Made by a program: the position numbers and the translations under genes
Shown here: positions 18,480-31,149 of the stretch, one piece after another
Layout of the letters: each line of letters starts with the position of its first letter
Numbering within the stretch: the stretch's first letter is position 1
Notes under the pieces: generated by a model
Database searches by the model: none
Seen by the model: only the letters and a program-made list of their open reading frames with translations
Told to the model about the DNA's origin: nothing
Origin: Flammeovirgaceae bacterium
GTDB taxonomy: Bacteria > Bacteroidota > Bacteroidia > Cytophagales > Cyclobacteriaceae
Reading direction: 5' to 3'
Assembly (NCBI GenBank): GCA_020635915.1
Contig: JACJYU010000001.1
Coordinates: forward strand, 1,116,001 to 1,180,000
DNA: 64,000 bases

Positions 18480-18785
18480 CTATACTTTTATCTCCACATC
18501 CACGCCACTCGGCAACTCCAGCTTCATCAGGGCATCCACTGTTTTTGCGCTGTTGGAGTAGATGTCCACCAGGCGCTTGTAAGTGCACAGTTGGAACTGC
18601 TCACGTGACTTTTTATTTACGTGTGGCGACCTCAGCACGGTGAATTTTTCCTTAATGGTGGGCAAGGGTATGGGGCCACTTACGACAGCTCCTGTTGCCT
18701 TTACGGCCCTAACAATCTTCTCTGAAGATTTGTCGACCAGGTTGTGGTCATAGGACTTTAGTTTAATTCTTATCTTCTGGTTCAT
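18480..18785 (-). CDS. rpsJ: 30S ribosomal protein S10 (NusE)
   Basis: Complete S10, 101 residues ([20 protein letters not shown]...), with the conserved [25 protein letters not shown] loop region. S10 is part of the 30S head and also acts as NusE in antitermination. It follows fusA by 7 bases and is the last gene of the str operon here; a terminator lies directly behind it. In many Bacteroidota the S10 operon (rplC, rplD and so on) continues without break at this point, but here it does not. Confidence 0.98.
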   Translation of the reverse strand: MNQKIRIKLKSYDHNLVDKSSEKIVRAVKATGAVVSGPIPLPTIKEKFTVLRSPHVNKKSREQFQLCTYKRLVDIYSNSAKTVDALMKLELPSGVDVEIKV

Positions 18786-18792
18786 AAGCCGG

Positions 18793-20898
18793 TTATTTTA
18801 CAGCAACTGCTCCTTTTGTTTCTTCAATTACTTTTTCAGCAAGGTTCTTGGGTACCGGTGCATAGTGGGAGAACGTCAACGAGGCTGCCGCCCGGCCTGA
18901 AGTGATGGTACGCAAATCCGTTACATAACCAAACAGCTCCGCCAGCGGTACATCCGCTTTTACCACTTGCGCCCCACCACGGGTGTCCATTCCTTTCATA
19001 ATGCCCCTTCTCCTGTTGAGGTCGCCTGTTACAGAACCTGTAAACTCGTCAGGGGTAAGTACCTCTACCCCCATAATGGGCTCCAGGATTTGAGGCGAGG
19101 CTTTCCTGGCCGACTCCCTGAAACCCAGCCTGGCGGCCAATTCAAATGACAACGAATCAGAGTCCACATCATGGAACGAACCATGGAACAACCTCACGCG
19201 CATGGAATCAACAGGGTAGCCCGCCAATGGCCCGTTTACCATGGCCTGCTCAAAACCTTTTTGTATGGCCGGGATAAATTCTTTTGGAATAACCCCGCCC
19301 ACAATATTGTTTACAAACTCAAGGCCCTCTTTTCCATCCTCACGAGGCCCGATCTCAAACACAATATCGGCAAATTTACCACGGCCACCGGTTTGCTTCT
19401 TGTATACTTCCTTGTGCTCCACGGTTTGGGTAAGGGCTTCCTTGTAGGCCACCTGTGGCGCCCCCTGGTTGATCTCTACCTTAAACTCCCTTCTCAGGCG
19501 GTCGATAATGATCTCCAGGTGAAGCTCGCCCATCCCCCTTAGGATGGTCTGTCCTGTTTCCTGGTCTGTGTTCACGCGCAGGGTAGGGTCTTCCTCCACC
19601 AATTTGGAAATGGCCATCCCCAACTTGTCGGCATCCACCTGCTTTTTGGGTTCAATGGCGTAACCAATCACAGGCTCGGGGAATACCATGGACTCCAATA
19701 CCACTTTGCGCTTTTCGTTGCACAGGGTATCCCCGGTCTTGATGTCCTTGAATCCTACAACGGCCCCAATATCACCGGCAAGCAATTTGTCAATTTGGTT
19801 TTGCTTATTGGCGTGCATCTGAAAAATACGGGAAATCCTTTCCCTGTTCCCGGAGCGTGAGTTGTACACATAAGAGCCCGAATCCAAAATACCAGAATAG
19901 GCCCTCACAAAGCAAAGGCGGCCCACAAAAGGATCGGTGGCAATCTTAAAGGCCAATGCCGCAAACGGCTCTTCTTCCGAAGGCCTGATCACTACCTCCG
20001 CCTCGGTATCCGGGTTGGTGCCAATGATATTGTCTTTGTCCATGGGCGATGGCAACAATTCCATCACCAGGTCAAGCATGGTTTGCACGCCCTTGTTCTT
20101 AAAGGAAGAACCACACACCATCGGCACGATTTTCATATCGATGGTTGCTTTGCGAAGGGCAGTCAAAATTTCTTCTTCCGTAATGGTATTTGGCGCATCG
20201 AAAAATTTTTCCATCAACGACTCGTCATAGTCGGCCACCGCCTCCAATAACTTTTCGCGGTACTCATGCGCCTCTTCCTTCATGTCATCGGGAATGGGCA
20301 CTACCTGGTAGGTCATTCCGAAGTCATCTTCGTTCCAGATGATGCCGCGGTTGTTGATCAAGTCGACCACGCCTTTAAAGTGGTCTTCCGAACCAATAGG
20401 CAATTGAAGGGCCACCGCGTTGCTGCCCAATTTCTCTTTTACTTGTTTGCAAACGGCCAGGAAGTCAGCGCCTGCACGGTCCATCTTATTGACAAACCCG
20501 ATACGGGCTACTTTATAGTTATCTGCCAGGCGCCAGTTGGTTTCCGATTGGGGCTCCACGCCATCCACTGCGGAAAACAAAAAAACCAGGCCGTCCAGCA
20601 CACGCAACGAGCGGTTTACCTCAACGGTAAAGTCCACGTGGCCAGGGGTATCAATAATGTTGACATGGTATTTTTGGTCCCTGTAGTTCCAAAATACGGT
20701 AGTGGCCGCGGACGTAATGGTGATCCCGCGTTCCTGCTCCTGGGCCATCCAGTCCATGGTGGCGGCACCATCGTGCACTTCGCCAAGTTTATGGCTTACC
20801 CCGGCATAAAAAAGGATACGCTCCGTGGTAGTGGTCTTGCCCGCATCGATGTGGGCCGCAATACCAATATTTCTAGTATATTTTAAGTCTCTTGCCAT
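18793..20898 (-). CDS. fusA: Elongation factor G
   Basis: Translocase GTPase EF-G, 701 residues, full length. The G1 motif is [15 protein letters not shown] and the switch-[10 protein letters not shown] is present, followed by NKMDRAGAD. Domains II-V follow, ending in [20 protein letters not shown]. It lies between rpsG and rpsJ, 14 and 7 bases away, in the standard str order. The effector and fusidic-acid contact regions look ordinary. Confidence 0.98.
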   Translation of the reverse strand: MARDLKYTRNIGIAAHIDAGKTTTTERILFYAGVSHKLGEVHDGAATMDWMAQEQERGITITSAATTVFWNYRDQKYHVNIIDTPGHVDFTVEVNRSLRVLDGLVFLFSAVDGVEPQSETNWRLADNYKVARIGFVNKMDRAGADFLAVCKQVKEKLGSNAVALQLPIGSEDHFKGVVDLINNRGIIWNEDDFGMTYQVVPIPDDMKEEAHEYREKLLEAVADYDESLMEKFFDAPNTITEEEILTALRKATIDMKIVPMVCGSSFKNKGVQTMLDLVMELLPSPMDKDNIIGTNPDTEAEVVIRPSEEEPFAALAFKIATDPFVGRLCFVRAYSGILDSGSYVYNSRSGNRERISRIFQMHANKQNQIDKLLAGDIGAVVGFKDIKTGDTLCNEKRKVVLESMVFPEPVIGYAIEPKKQVDADKLGMAISKLVEEDPTLRVNTDQETGQTILRGMGELHLEIIIDRLRREFKVEINQGAPQVAYKEALTQTVEHKEVYKKQTGGRGKFADIVFEIGPREDGKEGLEFVNNIVGGVIPKEFIPAIQKGFEQAMVNGPLAGYPVDSMRVRLFHGSFHDVDSDSLSFELAARLGFRESARKASPQILEPIMGVEVLTPDEFTGSVTGDLNRRRGIMKGMDTRGGAQVVKADVPLAELFGYVTDLRTITSGRAAASLTFSHYAPVPKNLAEKVIEETKGAVAVK

Positions 20899-20912
20899 TT
20901 CGGGGTTACGGA

Positions 20913-21383
20913 TTAGAATCGGAAGTGGGAGAAGGCCTTGTTGGCGTCTGCCATCCTGTGTGTATCATCTTTTTTCTTAATAGCAGCCCCTTCGCCTTTG
21001 GAGGCGGCCAGGATTTCCGCTGCCAGTTTGTCGGTCATGGTTTTTTCGCCACGGGCACGGGCATAGTCGATCAGCCACTTGATGGTAAGGTTGGTTTTGC
21101 GCTCGGGTCGCACTTCTATGGGCACCTGAAAAGTAGCGCCCCCTACCCTGCGGCTCTTCACCTCTACGGAAGGGGCCACGTTGCTCATGGCACGCCTCCA
21201 CACTTCAAGGCCGCTTTCGCCACCGCTCTTCTTTTCCACCTGTTCGATGGCATCATAAAAAATGCTGTAAGCAAGGCTTTTTTTGCCCTCCTCCATCATG
21301 TAGTTCACAAATTTGGTCACCATGGGATCCTGAAACTTAGGATCGGGAAGCAGGTATCTTTTTTTAGGTTTTGATTTCCTCAT
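20913..21383 (-). CDS. rpsG: 30S ribosomal protein S7
   Basis: Complete S7, 156 residues ([30 protein letters not shown]...). S7 nucleates assembly of the 30S head. [19 protein letters not shown] is the typical RNA-contact region. It is 11 bases after rpsL. Confidence 0.98.
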   Translation of the reverse strand: MRKSKPKKRYLLPDPKFQDPMVTKFVNYMMEEGKKSLAYSIFYDAIEQVEKKSGGESGLEVWRRAMSNVAPSVEVKSRRVGGATFQVPIEVRPERKTNLTIKWLIDYARARGEKTMTDKLAAEILAASKGEGAAIKKKDDTHRMADANKAFSHFRF

Positions 21384-21394
21384 ATCTCAATCAA

Positions 21395-21781
21395 TTATTT
21401 AGCAGCCGCTGCTTTAGGTCGTTTTGCCCCATACTTGGACCTGCTCTGCAGGCGTCCATTTACACCAGCCGTATCAAGGGCACCGCGGATAATGTGGTAA
21501 CGAACGCCCGGAAGGTCCTTCACCCTGCCCCCCCTGATCAATACGATGGAGTGCTCTTGTAGATTGTGGCCCTCTCCAGGGATATAGGCGTTCACCTCTT
21601 TGCTATTGGTCAACCTCACGCGGGCCACTTTGCGAAGCGCGGAATTTGGCTTCTTGGGCGTGGTGGTGTACACACGGGTGCATACGCCCCTGCGCTGAGG
21701 GCATGAATCAAGGGCCGGGGATTTCGACTTGAACGTCAATTTTTTCCTTCCCTTCCTTACAAGCTGTTGAATGGTAGGCAT
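21395..21781 (-). CDS. rpsL: 30S ribosomal protein S12
   Basis: Complete S12, 128 residues with a slightly extended [10 protein letters not shown] tail. It controls decoding accuracy. The streptomycin-contact loops [13 protein letters not shown] and [12 protein letters not shown] have the wild-type lysines, so nothing suggests resistance. It is the first gene of the str operon and has a near-perfect promoter about 40 bases upstream. Confidence 0.98.
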   Translation of the reverse strand: MPTIQQLVRKGRKKLTFKSKSPALDSCPQRRGVCTRVYTTTPKKPNSALRKVARVRLTNSKEVNAYIPGEGHNLQEHSIVLIRGGRVKDLPGVRYHIIRGALDTAGVNGRLQSRSKYGAKRPKAAAAK

Positions 21782-21821
21782 TTATATTTTTCTTTAAAAA
21801 ACCTTCAAAAAATTTGGACTG

Positions 21822-21852
21822 CAAAGGTATCCAAAGTTAGATAGGATACAAA
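21822..21852 (-). promoter_or_regulatory. Primary promoter of the rpsL-rpsG-fusA-rpsJ operon
   Basis: On the minus strand TTTG (21852-21849), exactly 19 bases, then TACCTTTG (21829-21822) followed by CAGTCC. This is an exact match to the Bacteroidota consensus. The predicted start near 21815 gives a leader of about 35 bases. Confidence 0.72.
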
Positions 21853-22001
21853 CCCTTGTTTGAAGATTTTTGGAGGGCAAAAACGTGTGGTTTTGGCCTA
21901 TTTTGGGATTATCTGGGAGCCTTTGGAAGTTGGTAAACCCAAGGGTTGGGGTTAGGCCAGCCCCTTTACTGGCAAAGACAGGGCCCCTGCCTGACCCGGG
22001 G

Positions 22002-22322
22002 TTACGCCTCCCCTACAGTGCCCCCAAAATTCATGGGAAATTTAGGCATTTCGTCCGTCCGCTTGATGGGGCCAAAGGTAGCCTCGTATTTCTCGATATT
22101 GTCCTTGAGCGCGGCCAGCAACCTCTTGGCATGCTCCGGGGTAATGATGATCCTGGATTTGACCCGGGCCTTGGGCACCCCGGGCATTAAGCGGATAAAG
22201 TCAACCACAAATTCACTGTTGGAGTGGGCAATCATGGCCAGGTTGGAATATATCCCTTCCGCTATTTCTTCGGGCAGTTCAATATTGATCTGGTTTTGCT
22301 GGTTCTTCTTTTCTTCCGCCAT
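22002..22322 (-). CDS. DUF3467-family protein
   Basis: A small cytoplasmic protein of 106 residues from the ATG at 22322 (MAEEKKNQQNQINIELPEEI); a longer frame from 22382 is less likely because the family starts with MAEE-type sequence. The conserved core is YSNLAMIAHSNSEFVVDFI and PGVPKARVKSRIIITPEHAKRL, typical of DUF3467. The function of the family is not known. It lies 77 bases behind rpoC on the same strand, a position I recall for this gene in other Bacteroidota. Confidence 0.85.
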   Translation of the reverse strand: MAEEKKNQQNQINIELPEEIAEGIYSNLAMIAHSNSEFVVDFIRLMPGVPKARVKSRIIITPEHAKRLLAALKDNIEKYEATFGPIKRTDEMPKFPMNFGGTVGEA

Positions 22323-22399
22323 GATGTTGTTGTTTTTTGGTTGTGCAATGCCGGTTGCCAGGCTTGGCCCCACAACCGGCATCGCATAACCATTAACTA

Positions 22400-25300
22400 T
22401 TACTCTTGCAGTTCCCTCTCAATAGGCTCGGAAAGCGACCTTTCCTGCATCATACGATCGTACTCTTCCTTGGAGGTCACAATGATGTCGTTGAGCCTCC
22501 TCTGCCCGGTCCCGGCAGGTATCAGGTGGCCTACGATCACGTTCTCCTTCAGGCCCATCAGTTTGTCCACTTTGCCCCTGATGGCCGCTTCGCTCAGCAC
22601 CTTGGTGGTCTCCTGGAAGGAGGCGGCCGACAGCCAACTTTCGGTCTTGAGGGAAGCCTGCGTAATCCCCTGAAGGGTAGGCTTGGAAACCGCGGGCATG
22701 GCATCACGTACCTCCACGGGTTTCTGGTCTTTGCGTTTCAAGGCCGAATTTTCGTCCCGCACCTCCCTGGCACTTACGATCTGGCCGGGTTTGAAACGTT
22801 GCGAATCCCCGGCATCCACTACAAATTTCTTGTCCAGGATCACATCGTTTTCCTCCCTGAACTCAAACTTGTCCACAAATTCCCCTACCAGAAAGCTGGT
22901 GTCCCCGGAGTCTATGATCTCCACCTTCTGCATCATTTGGCTTACAATGGCTTCAATGTGCTTATCGTTGATCTTCACCCCTTGCAGGCGGTATACTTCC
23001 TGTATCTCGTTTACCAAATACTCTTGCACTGCGGTGGGCCCCTTTATGGAAAGGATGTCCGATGGCGTGATCGCACCGTCAGACAACGGTTGCCCTGCCC
23101 GCACAAAGTCATTGTCCTGAACGAGGATATGTTTTGAAAGGGAAACCAGGTAACGTTTCTGGATGCCATCCCTGGATTCGATAAATATTTCCCTGTTGCC
23201 CCGCTTGATGCCCCCATAGGTCACCACGCCATCGATCTCGCTTACCACGGCAGGGTTGGAAGGGTTCCTCGCTTCAAACAATTCCGTAACACGGGGAAGG
23301 CCACCGGTAATGTCCCTGGACTTGCCCATTGTACGGGGTATCTTGGCCAGTACCTGGCCGGCCTTGATCTTTTCGCCAACTTCCACGGCCAGGTGGGCAC
23401 CTACCGGTATGTTATAGCCCTTGGACTCGTCCTTGCCATTGATGATGATGGCCGGGTTTTTTGTTTTGTCCCGGGTGTCGGTGATTACCTTTTCCCTATG
23501 CCCTGTTTGCTCGTCAGACTCCTCTTTGAACGTCACCCCTTCAATAATGGATTCAAACTCGATTTCGCCATCAAACTCGGAAAGGATGACCGCGTTGTAA
23601 GGGTCCCAATAACAAAGGGTCTCCCCTTTGTCCACCTTTTGGCCATTTTTGGTCAAGAGGAAGGCCCCATAGGGAACGTGGTTGGAAATCAGCACCCTGC
23701 CTTTTTCCTTGTCAAGGATTTTTACCTCGCCAGTCCTGCCCATCACCACCTTGGCCTTGTTCCCGTCTTTGTCCACAGTATCCACGGTGCGTACCCCTTC
23801 AAACTCGACCACGCCCTGGAACTTGGCCTTGATGTTGGCCTCAACGGCAATGTTGGATGCCGTACCGCCCACGTGGAAAGTACGGAGGGTAAGCTGGGTG
23901 CCAGGCTCGCCAATTGATTGTGCGGCAATGACGCCCACGGCTTCGCCTGTTTGCACCATCTTTCCGGTAGCGAGGTTACGGCCGTAACATTTTGCACATC
24001 CCCCCACTTTGGTTTCGCACGTAAGCACGGAACGTATTTCCACTTCCTCAATGCTAGACTCTTCTATTTTTTGAGCGATCTCCTGGGTTATTTCCTCATT
24101 GGCACCGCAAATCAATTCTTCGGTGGCGGGGTCGTAAATATCATGGACGGTAACACGCCCAAGCACACGCTCCGACAATGGCTCAACAATATCCTCATTG
24201 TCTTTGAGGGCGGTTACTTTCAGGCCACGCAGGGTCCCACAATCCTCTTCGGTGATCACCAGGTCCTGTGCCACGTCCACCAGCCTTCGCGTCAGGTAGC
24301 CTGCATCAGCGGTCTTTAGTGCCGTATCGGCAAGGCCCTTGCGCGCACCGTGCGTTGAAATAAAATACTCCAACACGTCCAGCCCTTCTTTAAAGTTGGA
24401 CAAGATAGGGTTTTCAATAATGGAGCCTACCGAACCGGCAAGGTTCTTTTGAGGCTTGGCCATCAGCCCCCGCATACCTCCCAACTGGCGTATTTGCTCC
24501 CTGGAACCACGTGCACCGGAGTGCATCATCATGTATATGGAGTTGAACCCTTGCTGGTCTTCTTCCAACTGGCGCATCAACGTGCTGGTCAACAGGGTAT
24601 TGGTCCTCGTCCAAATATCGATCACCTGGTTGTAGCGCTCGTTATCGGTGATAAGGCCCATCATGTAGTTGTTCCACACACCATCCACTTCGGCCTGCGC
24701 ATTGTCCACCAGTGCTTTTTTCTCTTCCGGCACTTTCACATCGCCCAGCCCCATGGAAAGCCCGCCTTTGTAGGCCATCTGGAACCCTAAATCCTTAATA
24801 TCATCCAGGAATTTGGCAGCCTTTGCCTGCCCAGCCTGTTTAAATACATCCGAGATGATCCCCTGAAGCTTCTTCTTGGTAAGCAGTTCGTCCACATAGC
24901 CGGCCTCTTCGGGCACCACCTGGTTAAAAATCACCCTTCCGGTAACCGTTTCAATAACCTTGCCTGAAATCTTGTCCGTCTTGGGGTCCTTTACGTTCAC
25001 CTTCACTTTGATGATGGCGTGCTTTGAAAGCTTGCCTTCATTGTGGGCGATAATCACTTCTTCGGGGGAATAGAAAATTTTTCCTTCGCCCTTCTCCCCT
25101 TTTCTTCCTTTGGTGAGGTAGTACAGACCCAATACCATGTCCTGGGAAGGCACGGTGATAGGGGCTCCATTGGCAGGGTTGAGTATGTTGTGCGAAGACA
25201 ACATCAGCATGGACGCTTCCAAAATGGCTTCCTGCCCCAACGGAACGTGAACGGCCATTTGGTCGCCATCAAAGTCTGCGTTAAAGGCGGTACATACCAA

Positions 25301-26695
25301 AGGATGCAATTGAATGGCCTTGCCTTCGATCAACTTTGGCTGGAACGCCTGGATGCCCAAGCGGTGAAGCGTAGGGGCACGGTTCAGCAGCACCGGGTGC
25401 CCTTTCAATACATTCTCCAAAATATCCCACACCACCGGGTCTTTCCTGTCGACTATTTTCTTGGCAGACTTAACGGTCTTTACGATCCCCCTTTCGATGA
25501 GCTTGCGGATAATGAACGGCTTGAAAAGTTCTGCCGCCATGTCTTTGGGAAGGCCGCACTCGTGCAGTTTCAGCGCAGGCCCTACCACGATCACGGAACG
25601 GCCGGAGTAGTCCACGCGCTTGCCCAGCAGGTTTTGACGGAAACGGCCTTGCTTGCCTTTGAGCATATCGCTCAATGACTTCAATGCACGGTTTCCATCG
25701 GAGCGTACGGCATTTACTTTTCGCGAGTTGTCAAAAAGCGAATCCACAGCTTCCTGTAGCATGCGCTTCTCGTTGCGAAGGATCACTTCGGGCGCCTTGA
25801 TATCGATCAGGCGCTTCAAACGGTTGTTACGGATGATTACCCTTCTGTAGAGGTCGTTCAAATCCGATGTGGCAAAGCGGCCACCATCCAACGGCACCAG
25901 GGGGCGCAACTCCGGGGGGATCACGGGCACCATCTTAATGGTCATCCACTCAGGGCGGTTTTCAATGCGCGAGTTGGCATCGCGGAAAGCTTCCACCACC
26001 TTCAGGCGCTTAAGGGCTTCGGCCTTGCGTTGCTGGGAGGTGTCGGTAGCGGCCTGGTGGCGAAGTTGATAAGAAAGTTCATCCAGGTTGACACGGTTCA
26101 GGAGCATTTCCAATGCCTCCGCGCCCATCTTGGCAATAAACTTTTTGGGGTCGTTGTCATCCAACATTTGATTTTCACGAGGAAGCTTGTCGAGGATATC
26201 GAGGTATTCTTCTTCGGTGAGGAAATCAAGTTTATTGATACCGTCTTCTTCTTTGATGCCCGGTTGAATTACGGCATACCGCTCGTAGTAGATAATCTGG
26301 TCGAGCTTTTTGGTAGGCAGGCCCAGCAAGTATCCAATCTTGTTTGGCAATGACCTGAAGTACCAGATATGGGCCACCGGCACCACCAGTTCGATATGGC
26401 CCATGCGCTCCCTTCTTACCTTTTTTTCGGTAACCTCCACACCGCACCGGTCGCAGATGATGCCTTTGTAGCGGATCCTTTTATATTTCCCACAGTGGCA
26501 CTCCCAGTCTTTTACCGGCCCGAATATCCTTTCACAGAACAGCCCTCCCATCTCGGGCTTGTAGGTCCGGTAATTGATGGTCTCAGGTTGTGTCACCTCA
26601 CCATTCGAACTCTCCAGAATGGATTCAGGAGAGGCCAAACTGATGGTAATGTTGGAAAAATCGGTATTTATTTTTTTGTTTTTTCTAAACGACAT
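22400..26695 (-). CDS. rpoC: DNA-directed RNA polymerase subunit beta'
   Basis: Complete beta' subunit, 1431 residues. It contains the N-terminal zinc ribbon ([20 protein letters not shown]), the catalytic Mg-binding loop [12 protein letters not shown] and the second zinc site ([17 protein letters not shown]). The bridge-helix and trigger-loop regions ([13 protein letters not shown]) are also present. The length and the insert in the jaw region are normal for Bacteroidota. It follows rpoB by 28 bases. Confidence 0.98.
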   Translation of the reverse strand: MSFRKNKKINTDFSNITISLASPESILESSNGEVTQPETINYRTYKPEMGGLFCERIFGPVKDWECHCGKYKRIRYKGIICDRCGVEVTEKKVRRERMGHIELVVPVAHIWYFRSLPNKIGYLLGLPTKKLDQIIYYERYAVIQPGIKEEDGINKLDFLTEEEYLDILDKLPRENQMLDDNDPKKFIAKMGAEALEMLLNRVNLDELSYQLRHQAATDTSQQRKAEALKRLKVVEAFRDANSRIENRPEWMTIKMVPVIPPELRPLVPLDGGRFATSDLNDLYRRVIIRNNRLKRLIDIKAPEVILRNEKRMLQEAVDSLFDNSRKVNAVRSDGNRALKSLSDMLKGKQGRFRQNLLGKRVDYSGRSVIVVGPALKLHECGLPKDMAAELFKPFIIRKLIERGIVKTVKSAKKIVDRKDPVVWDILENVLKGHPVLLNRAPTLHRLGIQAFQPKLIEGKAIQLHPLVCTAFNADFDGDQMAVHVPLGQEAILEASMLMLSSHNILNPANGAPITVPSQDMVLGLYYLTKGRKGEKGEGKIFYSPEEVIIAHNEGKLSKHAIIKVKVNVKDPKTDKISGKVIETVTGRVIFNQVVPEEAGYVDELLTKKKLQGIISDVFKQAGQAKAAKFLDDIKDLGFQMAYKGGLSMGLGDVKVPEEKKALVDNAQAEVDGVWNNYMMGLITDNERYNQVIDIWTRTNTLLTSTLMRQLEEDQQGFNSIYMMMHSGARGSREQIRQLGGMRGLMAKPQKNLAGSVGSIIENPILSNFKEGLDVLEYFISTHGARKGLADTALKTADAGYLTRRLVDVAQDLVITEEDCGTLRGLKVTALKDNEDIVEPLSERVLGRVTVHDIYDPATEELICGANEEITQEIAQKIEESSIEEVEIRSVLTCETKVGGCAKCYGRNLATGKMVQTGEAVGVIAAQSIGEPGTQLTLRTFHVGGTASNIAVEANIKAKFQGVVEFEGVRTVDTVDKDGNKAKVVMGRTGEVKILDKEKGRVLISNHVPYGAFLLTKNGQKVDKGETLCYWDPYNAVILSEFDGEIEFESIIEGVTFKEESDEQTGHREKVITDTRDKTKNPAIIINGKDESKGYNIPVGAHLAVEVGEKIKAGQVLAKIPRTMGKSRDITGGLPRVTELFEARNPSNPAVVSEIDGVVTYGGIKRGNREIFIESRDGIQKRYLVSLSKHILVQDNDFVRAGQPLSDGAITPSDILSIKGPTAVQEYLVNEIQEVYRLQGVKINDKHIEAIVSQMMQKVEIIDSGDTSFLVGEFVDKFEFREENDVILDKKFVVDAGDSQRFKPGQIVSAREVRDENSALKRKDQKPVEVRDAMPAVSKPTLQGITQASLKTESWLSAASFQETTKVLSEAAIRGKVDKLMGLKENVIVGHLIPAGTGQRRLNDIIVTSKEEYDRMMQERSLSEPIERELQE

Positions 26696-26723
26696 AGCCT
26701 TTATTTAGTCTGTACCGAAAAAC

Positions 26724-29700
26724 TTAGTTATCCATTGTGATCTCCAGGGCCAAGCCCCTGAGCTCGTGCACAAGCACATTGAACGACTCGGGGATGTTCG
26801 GCTTCCTCATGTTTTCGCCCTTAACGATCGACTCGTAGGCTTTCGCCCTTCCTATCACATCATCCGACTTGATCGTGTCGATCTCCTGCAGGATGTGCGC
26901 GGCACCGAACGCCTCCAATGCCCACATCTCCATTTCACCAAAACGCTGGCCACCAAACTGGGCTTTGCCACCCAATGGCTGCTGCGTGATAAGCGAGTAA
27001 GGCCCGATGGAACGTGCGTGCATTTTGTCGTCAACCAGGTGGCCCAGCTTCAACATGTAGGCGATGCCCACCGTTACGGGCTGGTCAAACTTGTCACCTG
27101 TCAATCCATCATACAAGTAAGTACGGCCAAACTCCGGCAATCCGGCTTCCTTCAGTTCGGAAGACACTTCATCCAGGGAAGCACCGTCAAAGATCGGGGT
27201 GGCATATTTCCTTCCCAGTTTTTGCCCTGCCCATGCCAATACGGTTTCGTAAATCTGGCCCAGGTTCATCCGCGATGGCACGCCCAGCGGGTTCAGGCAA
27301 ATATCCACGGCTGTCCCATCTTCCAGGAACGGCATGTCTTCTTCCCTAACGATCCGCGCCACCACGCCTTTGTTCCCATGGCGGCCGGCCATTTTATCGC
27401 CTACTTTCAGCTTGCGCTTCTTGGCCACATATACCTTGGCCAATTGCACGATACCGGCAGGGAGCTCGTCCCCTACTTCCAAAGTAAACCTTTCGCGTTT
27501 GAATTCGCCCGCCACAACATTGCGCTTGTTCAGGTAATTTTTTACCACTTTCGACACCAACTCATTGGTATGGTCATCGGTGGTCCAGTTTTCCAAACTT
27601 ATGTCCGCGATCAGGTTCACCTCTTCGGGAACATTGTAGTTGCTCTCATCGCGGTAAATGTTCTTATCGGGGAACAGGTTGCTTTCAATTACTTTGGCGG
27701 TGAACTTTACGCCTTTGGTAATGAGTTCGTCACCAAACTTATGTTTTACGCCCTGGCTCGCCTTTCCGGTCAGGATGCTGGTAAGCTTCTTGATCATATC
27801 GGCACGCAGGCCGGACAGTTCCTTGCTGTAACGGTTCTTTAGCGCATCCAACTCCTTCTTCGACTTGTTGCGCAGGTCCTTGTCGCGCTTGGGCCGTGAG
27901 AAAAGCTTTGTGTCAATGACCACGCCCCTTAATGAGGGAGGCGCCTTCAAGGAGGCGTCCTTTACATCACCCGCCTTGTCGCCAAAGATGGCGCGCAACA
28001 GTTTTTCCTCAGGTGTAGGGTCCGACTCCCCTTTAGGGGTAATTTTTCCGATCAGGATGTCGCCTTCTTTCACTTCCGCACCTATGCGGATGATGCCATG
28101 CTCGTCAAGGTGCTTCACGGCCTCCTCGCTTACATTGGGGATTTCCGAAGTCAGTTCTTCCTCCCCGCGTTTGGTGTCCCTCACCTCCAGTTCAAACTCC
28201 TCAATGTGGATGGAAGTGTACACATCATCGCGGACCACACGCTCCGAAATGACAATGGCATCTTCAAAGTTGTACCCTTGCCATGGCATATAGGCCACCA
28301 GCAGGTTCCTTCCCAGGGCAAGCTCCCCGTTTGCCGTGGCATAGCCCTGGCACAACGGCTGCCCTTTCACCACCTTGTCCCCTTTGCGGACGATTGGCGT
28401 CAGGTTAATGCATGTGTCCTGGTTGGTCCTTCTGAATTTGATCAGGTCATACGACTTGAATTCATCGTCAAAGCGCACCATACGGTCCTCATCGGACACA
28501 TCGTACTTGACCACAATCTTTGTTGAATCGACATAGTCGATCTCGCCAGGCCCTTCGGCCAAAATCAATGCCCTTGAGTCAACGGCAATTTTTGCTTCCA
28601 GCCCAGTGCCCACGATAGGGGCCTCAGGGCGTACCAGGGGCACTGCCTGACGTTGCATATTGGACCCCATCAAAGCCCGGTTGGCATCGTCATGCTCGAG
28701 GAACGGGATCATGGAGGCGGCTATGGACACAATCTGGTTTGGCGCCACGTCCATGTACCGTATTTCGCCAGGCTCCACTACGGGAAAATCGCCCTCGAAG
28801 CGTGCCTTTATTTTTTCATCTTTGATTTCCCCTGAACCTGACAACTTCACATTGGCCTGGGCAATGTTGTAGGTGTCTTCTTCTTCGGCAGTAAGGTATA
28901 TCACATCTTCCTTCAACTTCACCTTTCCGTTCTCCACCTTGCGGTAGGGGGTTTCTATAAAGCCCATTTTGTTCACCTTGGCATGAACGCAGAGCGAAGA
29001 GATCAATCCAATGTTGGGGCCTTCCGGGGTTTCAATGGTGCACAAGCGGCCATAGTGGGTATAGTGCACGTCACGGACCTCAAAACCGGCACGTTCACGC
29101 GACAAGCCACCGGGGCCGAGTGCCGACATCCTGCGCTTGTGGGTGATCTCTGCCAATGGATTGGTTTGGTCCATAAACTGGGAGAGCTGGTTGGTGCCAA
29201 AGAAGGAGTTGATCACCGAAGACAATGTCCTGGCGTTGATCAAATCCACAGGTTTGAAATCCTCATTATCGCGAACGTTCATCCTTTCTTTGATCGTCCT
29301 GGCCATGCGGGCAAGGCCAACCCCAAATTGTGAGTACAACTGCTCGCCTACCGTCCTTACCCTTCTGTTGCTCAGGTGGTCGATATCATCCACCACGGCT
29401 TTTGAGTTGATCAAACCGATAAGGTACTTTACAATCAGGATAATGTCCTCGGTGGTAAGCACCCGCTGGTCAAAGCCCAGGTCCAGCCCCAGCTTCTTGT
29501 TGATCCTATAGCGGCCTACCTCGCCCAGGTCATAGCGCTTTTCACTAAAGAACAAACTTTGGATAATATCGCGCGCGGTTTGTTCGTCAGGGGCTTCGGT
29601 GTTCCTCAGCTGGCGATAGATTTGTTCCACCGCTTCTTTCTCAGAGTTGGAGTTGTCTTTTGCCAGGGTATTGAAGATGATGTTGTAGTCCGTGATGTTC

Positions 29701-30599
29701 ACATCGTCCCGGTGCAAAATAATCGACTTGGTGCCGGACTCCACGATGGTGTCCACATCTTCCTCTTCAATGACGTGGTCGCGTTCCAACAGCACTTCGT
29801 TCCTGTCGATGGACACCACCTCGCCTGTGTCTTCGTCCACAAAATCTTCCGTCCAGGTTTTTAACACCCTGGCCGCCAGCTTGCGGCCCATTACCTTCTT
29901 AAGCGAAGGCTTTACCGCTTCCACCTCTTCAGACAGGCCGAACAAGTCGAGGATGTCCTTATCGGTACCATAGCCAATGGCACGCAGCAAGGTGGTCACG
30001 GGGAATTTTTTCTTGCGGTCGATGTAAGCGTACATGACAGCGTTGACATCCGTGGCAAACTCTATCCATGATCCTTTGAACGGGATGATACGGGCAGAGT
30101 ACAACTTGGTGCCGTTGGTGTGCTTGCTCATGGCAAAGAACACACCGGGCGAACGGTGCAGTTGGGAAACAATCACACGCTCGGCCCCATTGATCACAAA
30201 GGAGCCTTTTTCCGTCATGTAGGGGATGTTGCCCAGGAACACTTCCTGTTCAATGGTTTCAAAATCTTCGTTGTCCTCGTCATTGCAGGTGAGGCGAAGC
30301 TTGGCCTTCAAGGGCACGGAATAGGTAAGGCCCCTGTCGATGCTTTCGTCCACCGAATATTTGGGCGGGTCTATGGTATAGTCCACAAACTCAAGCACAA
30401 AGTTTTCGCGTGAGTCGGAGATGGGGAAGTTTTCCGCGAACACCTTAAAAAGGCCTTCGTTCTGGCGCCTTTCCGCGGGTGTTTCTATTTGGAGGAAGTC
30501 CCTGAACGACTGCAGTTGCACATCCAGGAAGTCCGGATACTCCAATACTTTATCAATAGATGAAAAGTCAATCCTGTTGTTGCTGTTTTTCTTTGCCAA
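26724..30599 (-). CDS. rpoB: DNA-directed RNA polymerase subunit beta
   Basis: Beta subunit, about 1292 residues. I place the start at the TTG at 30599 (then [17 protein letters not shown]), which matches the family N-terminus. An ATG at 30647 in frame would add 16 residues that look unlike RpoB. The rifampicin pocket reads [19 protein letters not shown] followed by SALGPGG, with the wild-type Asp, His and Ser. The C-terminal [30 protein letters not shown] segment is intact. A hairpin lies between rplL and this gene. Confidence 0.96.
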   Translation of the reverse strand: MAKKNSNNRIDFSSIDKVLEYPDFLDVQLQSFRDFLQIETPAERRQNEGLFKVFAENFPISDSRENFVLEFVDYTIDPPKYSVDESIDRGLTYSVPLKAKLRLTCNDEDNEDFETIEQEVFLGNIPYMTEKGSFVINGAERVIVSQLHRSPGVFFAMSKHTNGTKLYSARIIPFKGSWIEFATDVNAVMYAYIDRKKKFPVTTLLRAIGYGTDKDILDLFGLSEEVEAVKPSLKKVMGRKLAARVLKTWTEDFVDEDTGEVVSIDRNEVLLERDHVIEEEDVDTIVESGTKSIILHRDDVNITDYNIIFNTLAKDNSNSEKEAVEQIYRQLRNTEAPDEQTARDIIQSLFFSEKRYDLGEVGRYRINKKLGLDLGFDQRVLTTEDIILIVKYLIGLINSKAVVDDIDHLSNRRVRTVGEQLYSQFGVGLARMARTIKERMNVRDNEDFKPVDLINARTLSSVINSFFGTNQLSQFMDQTNPLAEITHKRRMSALGPGGLSRERAGFEVRDVHYTHYGRLCTIETPEGPNIGLISSLCVHAKVNKMGFIETPYRKVENGKVKLKEDVIYLTAEEEDTYNIAQANVKLSGSGEIKDEKIKARFEGDFPVVEPGEIRYMDVAPNQIVSIAASMIPFLEHDDANRALMGSNMQRQAVPLVRPEAPIVGTGLEAKIAVDSRALILAEGPGEIDYVDSTKIVVKYDVSDEDRMVRFDDEFKSYDLIKFRRTNQDTCINLTPIVRKGDKVVKGQPLCQGYATANGELALGRNLLVAYMPWQGYNFEDAIVISERVVRDDVYTSIHIEEFELEVRDTKRGEEELTSEIPNVSEEAVKHLDEHGIIRIGAEVKEGDILIGKITPKGESDPTPEEKLLRAIFGDKAGDVKDASLKAPPSLRGVVIDTKLFSRPKRDKDLRNKSKKELDALKNRYSKELSGLRADMIKKLTSILTGKASQGVKHKFGDELITKGVKFTAKVIESNLFPDKNIYRDESNYNVPEEVNLIADISLENWTTDDHTNELVSKVVKNYLNKRNVVAGEFKRERFTLEVGDELPAGIVQLAKVYVAKKRKLKVGDKMAGRHGNKGVVARIVREEDMPFLEDGTAVDICLNPLGVPSRMNLGQIYETVLAWAGQKLGRKYATPIFDGASLDEVSSELKEAGLPEFGRTYLYDGLTGDKFDQPVTVGIAYMLKLGHLVDDKMHARSIGPYSLITQQPLGGKAQFGGQRFGEMEMWALEAFGAAHILQEIDTIKSDDVIGRAKAYESIVKGENMRKPNIPESFNVLVHELRGLALEITMDN

Positions 30600-30660
30600 G
30601 GTACTATTGGTTTTAATTTCCAGGACTTTAAAAATGTAAGTGGGCACAAACAGGTGTAGA

Positions 30661-30687
30661 CCCCAAGTCCATAAGCGGGACCTGGGG
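30661..30687 (-). promoter_or_regulatory. rplL-rpoB intergenic hairpin (possible attenuator or processing site)
   Basis: CCCCAGGTCC (30687-30678) pairs with GGACTTGGGG (30670-30661) on the minus strand with one G-T wobble and a 7-base loop. It is not followed by a T-run, so it is not a simple intrinsic terminator. In Escherichia coli the rplL-rpoB gap holds an attenuator and an RNase III site, which makes this location notable. Confidence 0.5.
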
Positions 30688-30734
30688 CCTCCATTCCTTT
30701 ACTGTAAGACGGCACCCTTCGTCTTCAAGAAAAA

Positions 30735-31115
30735 TTACTTCAACTCTACTTCGGCACCCGCCTCGATCAGTTGTTTCTTGAGGTTTTCGGCTTCGTCTTT
30801 AGGCAAGCCTTCTTTGATTGTTTTAGGGGCAGCGTCAACTACTTCTTTGGCTTCTTTCAAGCCAAGCCCGGTGAGTTCTTTCACCAATTTCACAATCTGG
30901 AGTTTATTGGCGCCAGGAGCCTTCAATACCACATCAAAATTGGTTTTTTCAGCAGCGGCATCGCCACCACCACCAGCGGCAGGGCTAGCGGCCACGGCCA
31001 CAGCGGCAGCAGCAGGCTCGATACCATGGGTTTCTTTCAAGTAAGATGCGAGTTCGTTTACCTCTTTAACGGTAAGTTCTACTAATTGGTCGCCTAACGT
31101 TTTTATGTCAGCCAT
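30735..31115 (-). CDS. rplL: 50S ribosomal protein L7/L12
   Basis: Complete stalk protein, 126 residues. It has the N-terminal dimerisation region ([23 protein letters not shown]), an Ala/Gly-rich hinge ([20 protein letters not shown]) and the C-terminal factor-binding domain ([22 protein letters not shown]). It is 34 bases after rplJ. Confidence 0.98.
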   Translation of the reverse strand: MADIKTLGDQLVELTVKEVNELASYLKETHGIEPAAAAVAVAASPAAGGGGDAAAEKTNFDVVLKAPGANKLQIVKLVKELTGLGLKEAKEVVDAAPKTIKEGLPKDEAENLKKQLIEAGAEVELK

Positions 31116-31149
31116 TTTTGTAAGTGTTTAAAAGTTCAATTCAACAATT

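Noticed and set aside
21395..21781. Possible streptomycin-resistance change in S12
   Set aside because: The lysines in TTTPKKPNS and GRVKDLPG are the wild-type residues.
26766..27842. Long open frame (358 codons) on the plus strand across rpoB
   Set aside because: It is antisense to a highly conserved gene, has no recognisable domain and reflects the GC-rich codon pattern of rpoB on the other strand.
22400..30599. Possible rifampicin-resistance changes in rpoB or an unusual rpoC
   Set aside because: The rifampicin-pocket residues and the NADFDGD loop read as wild type, so nothing unusual is supported.
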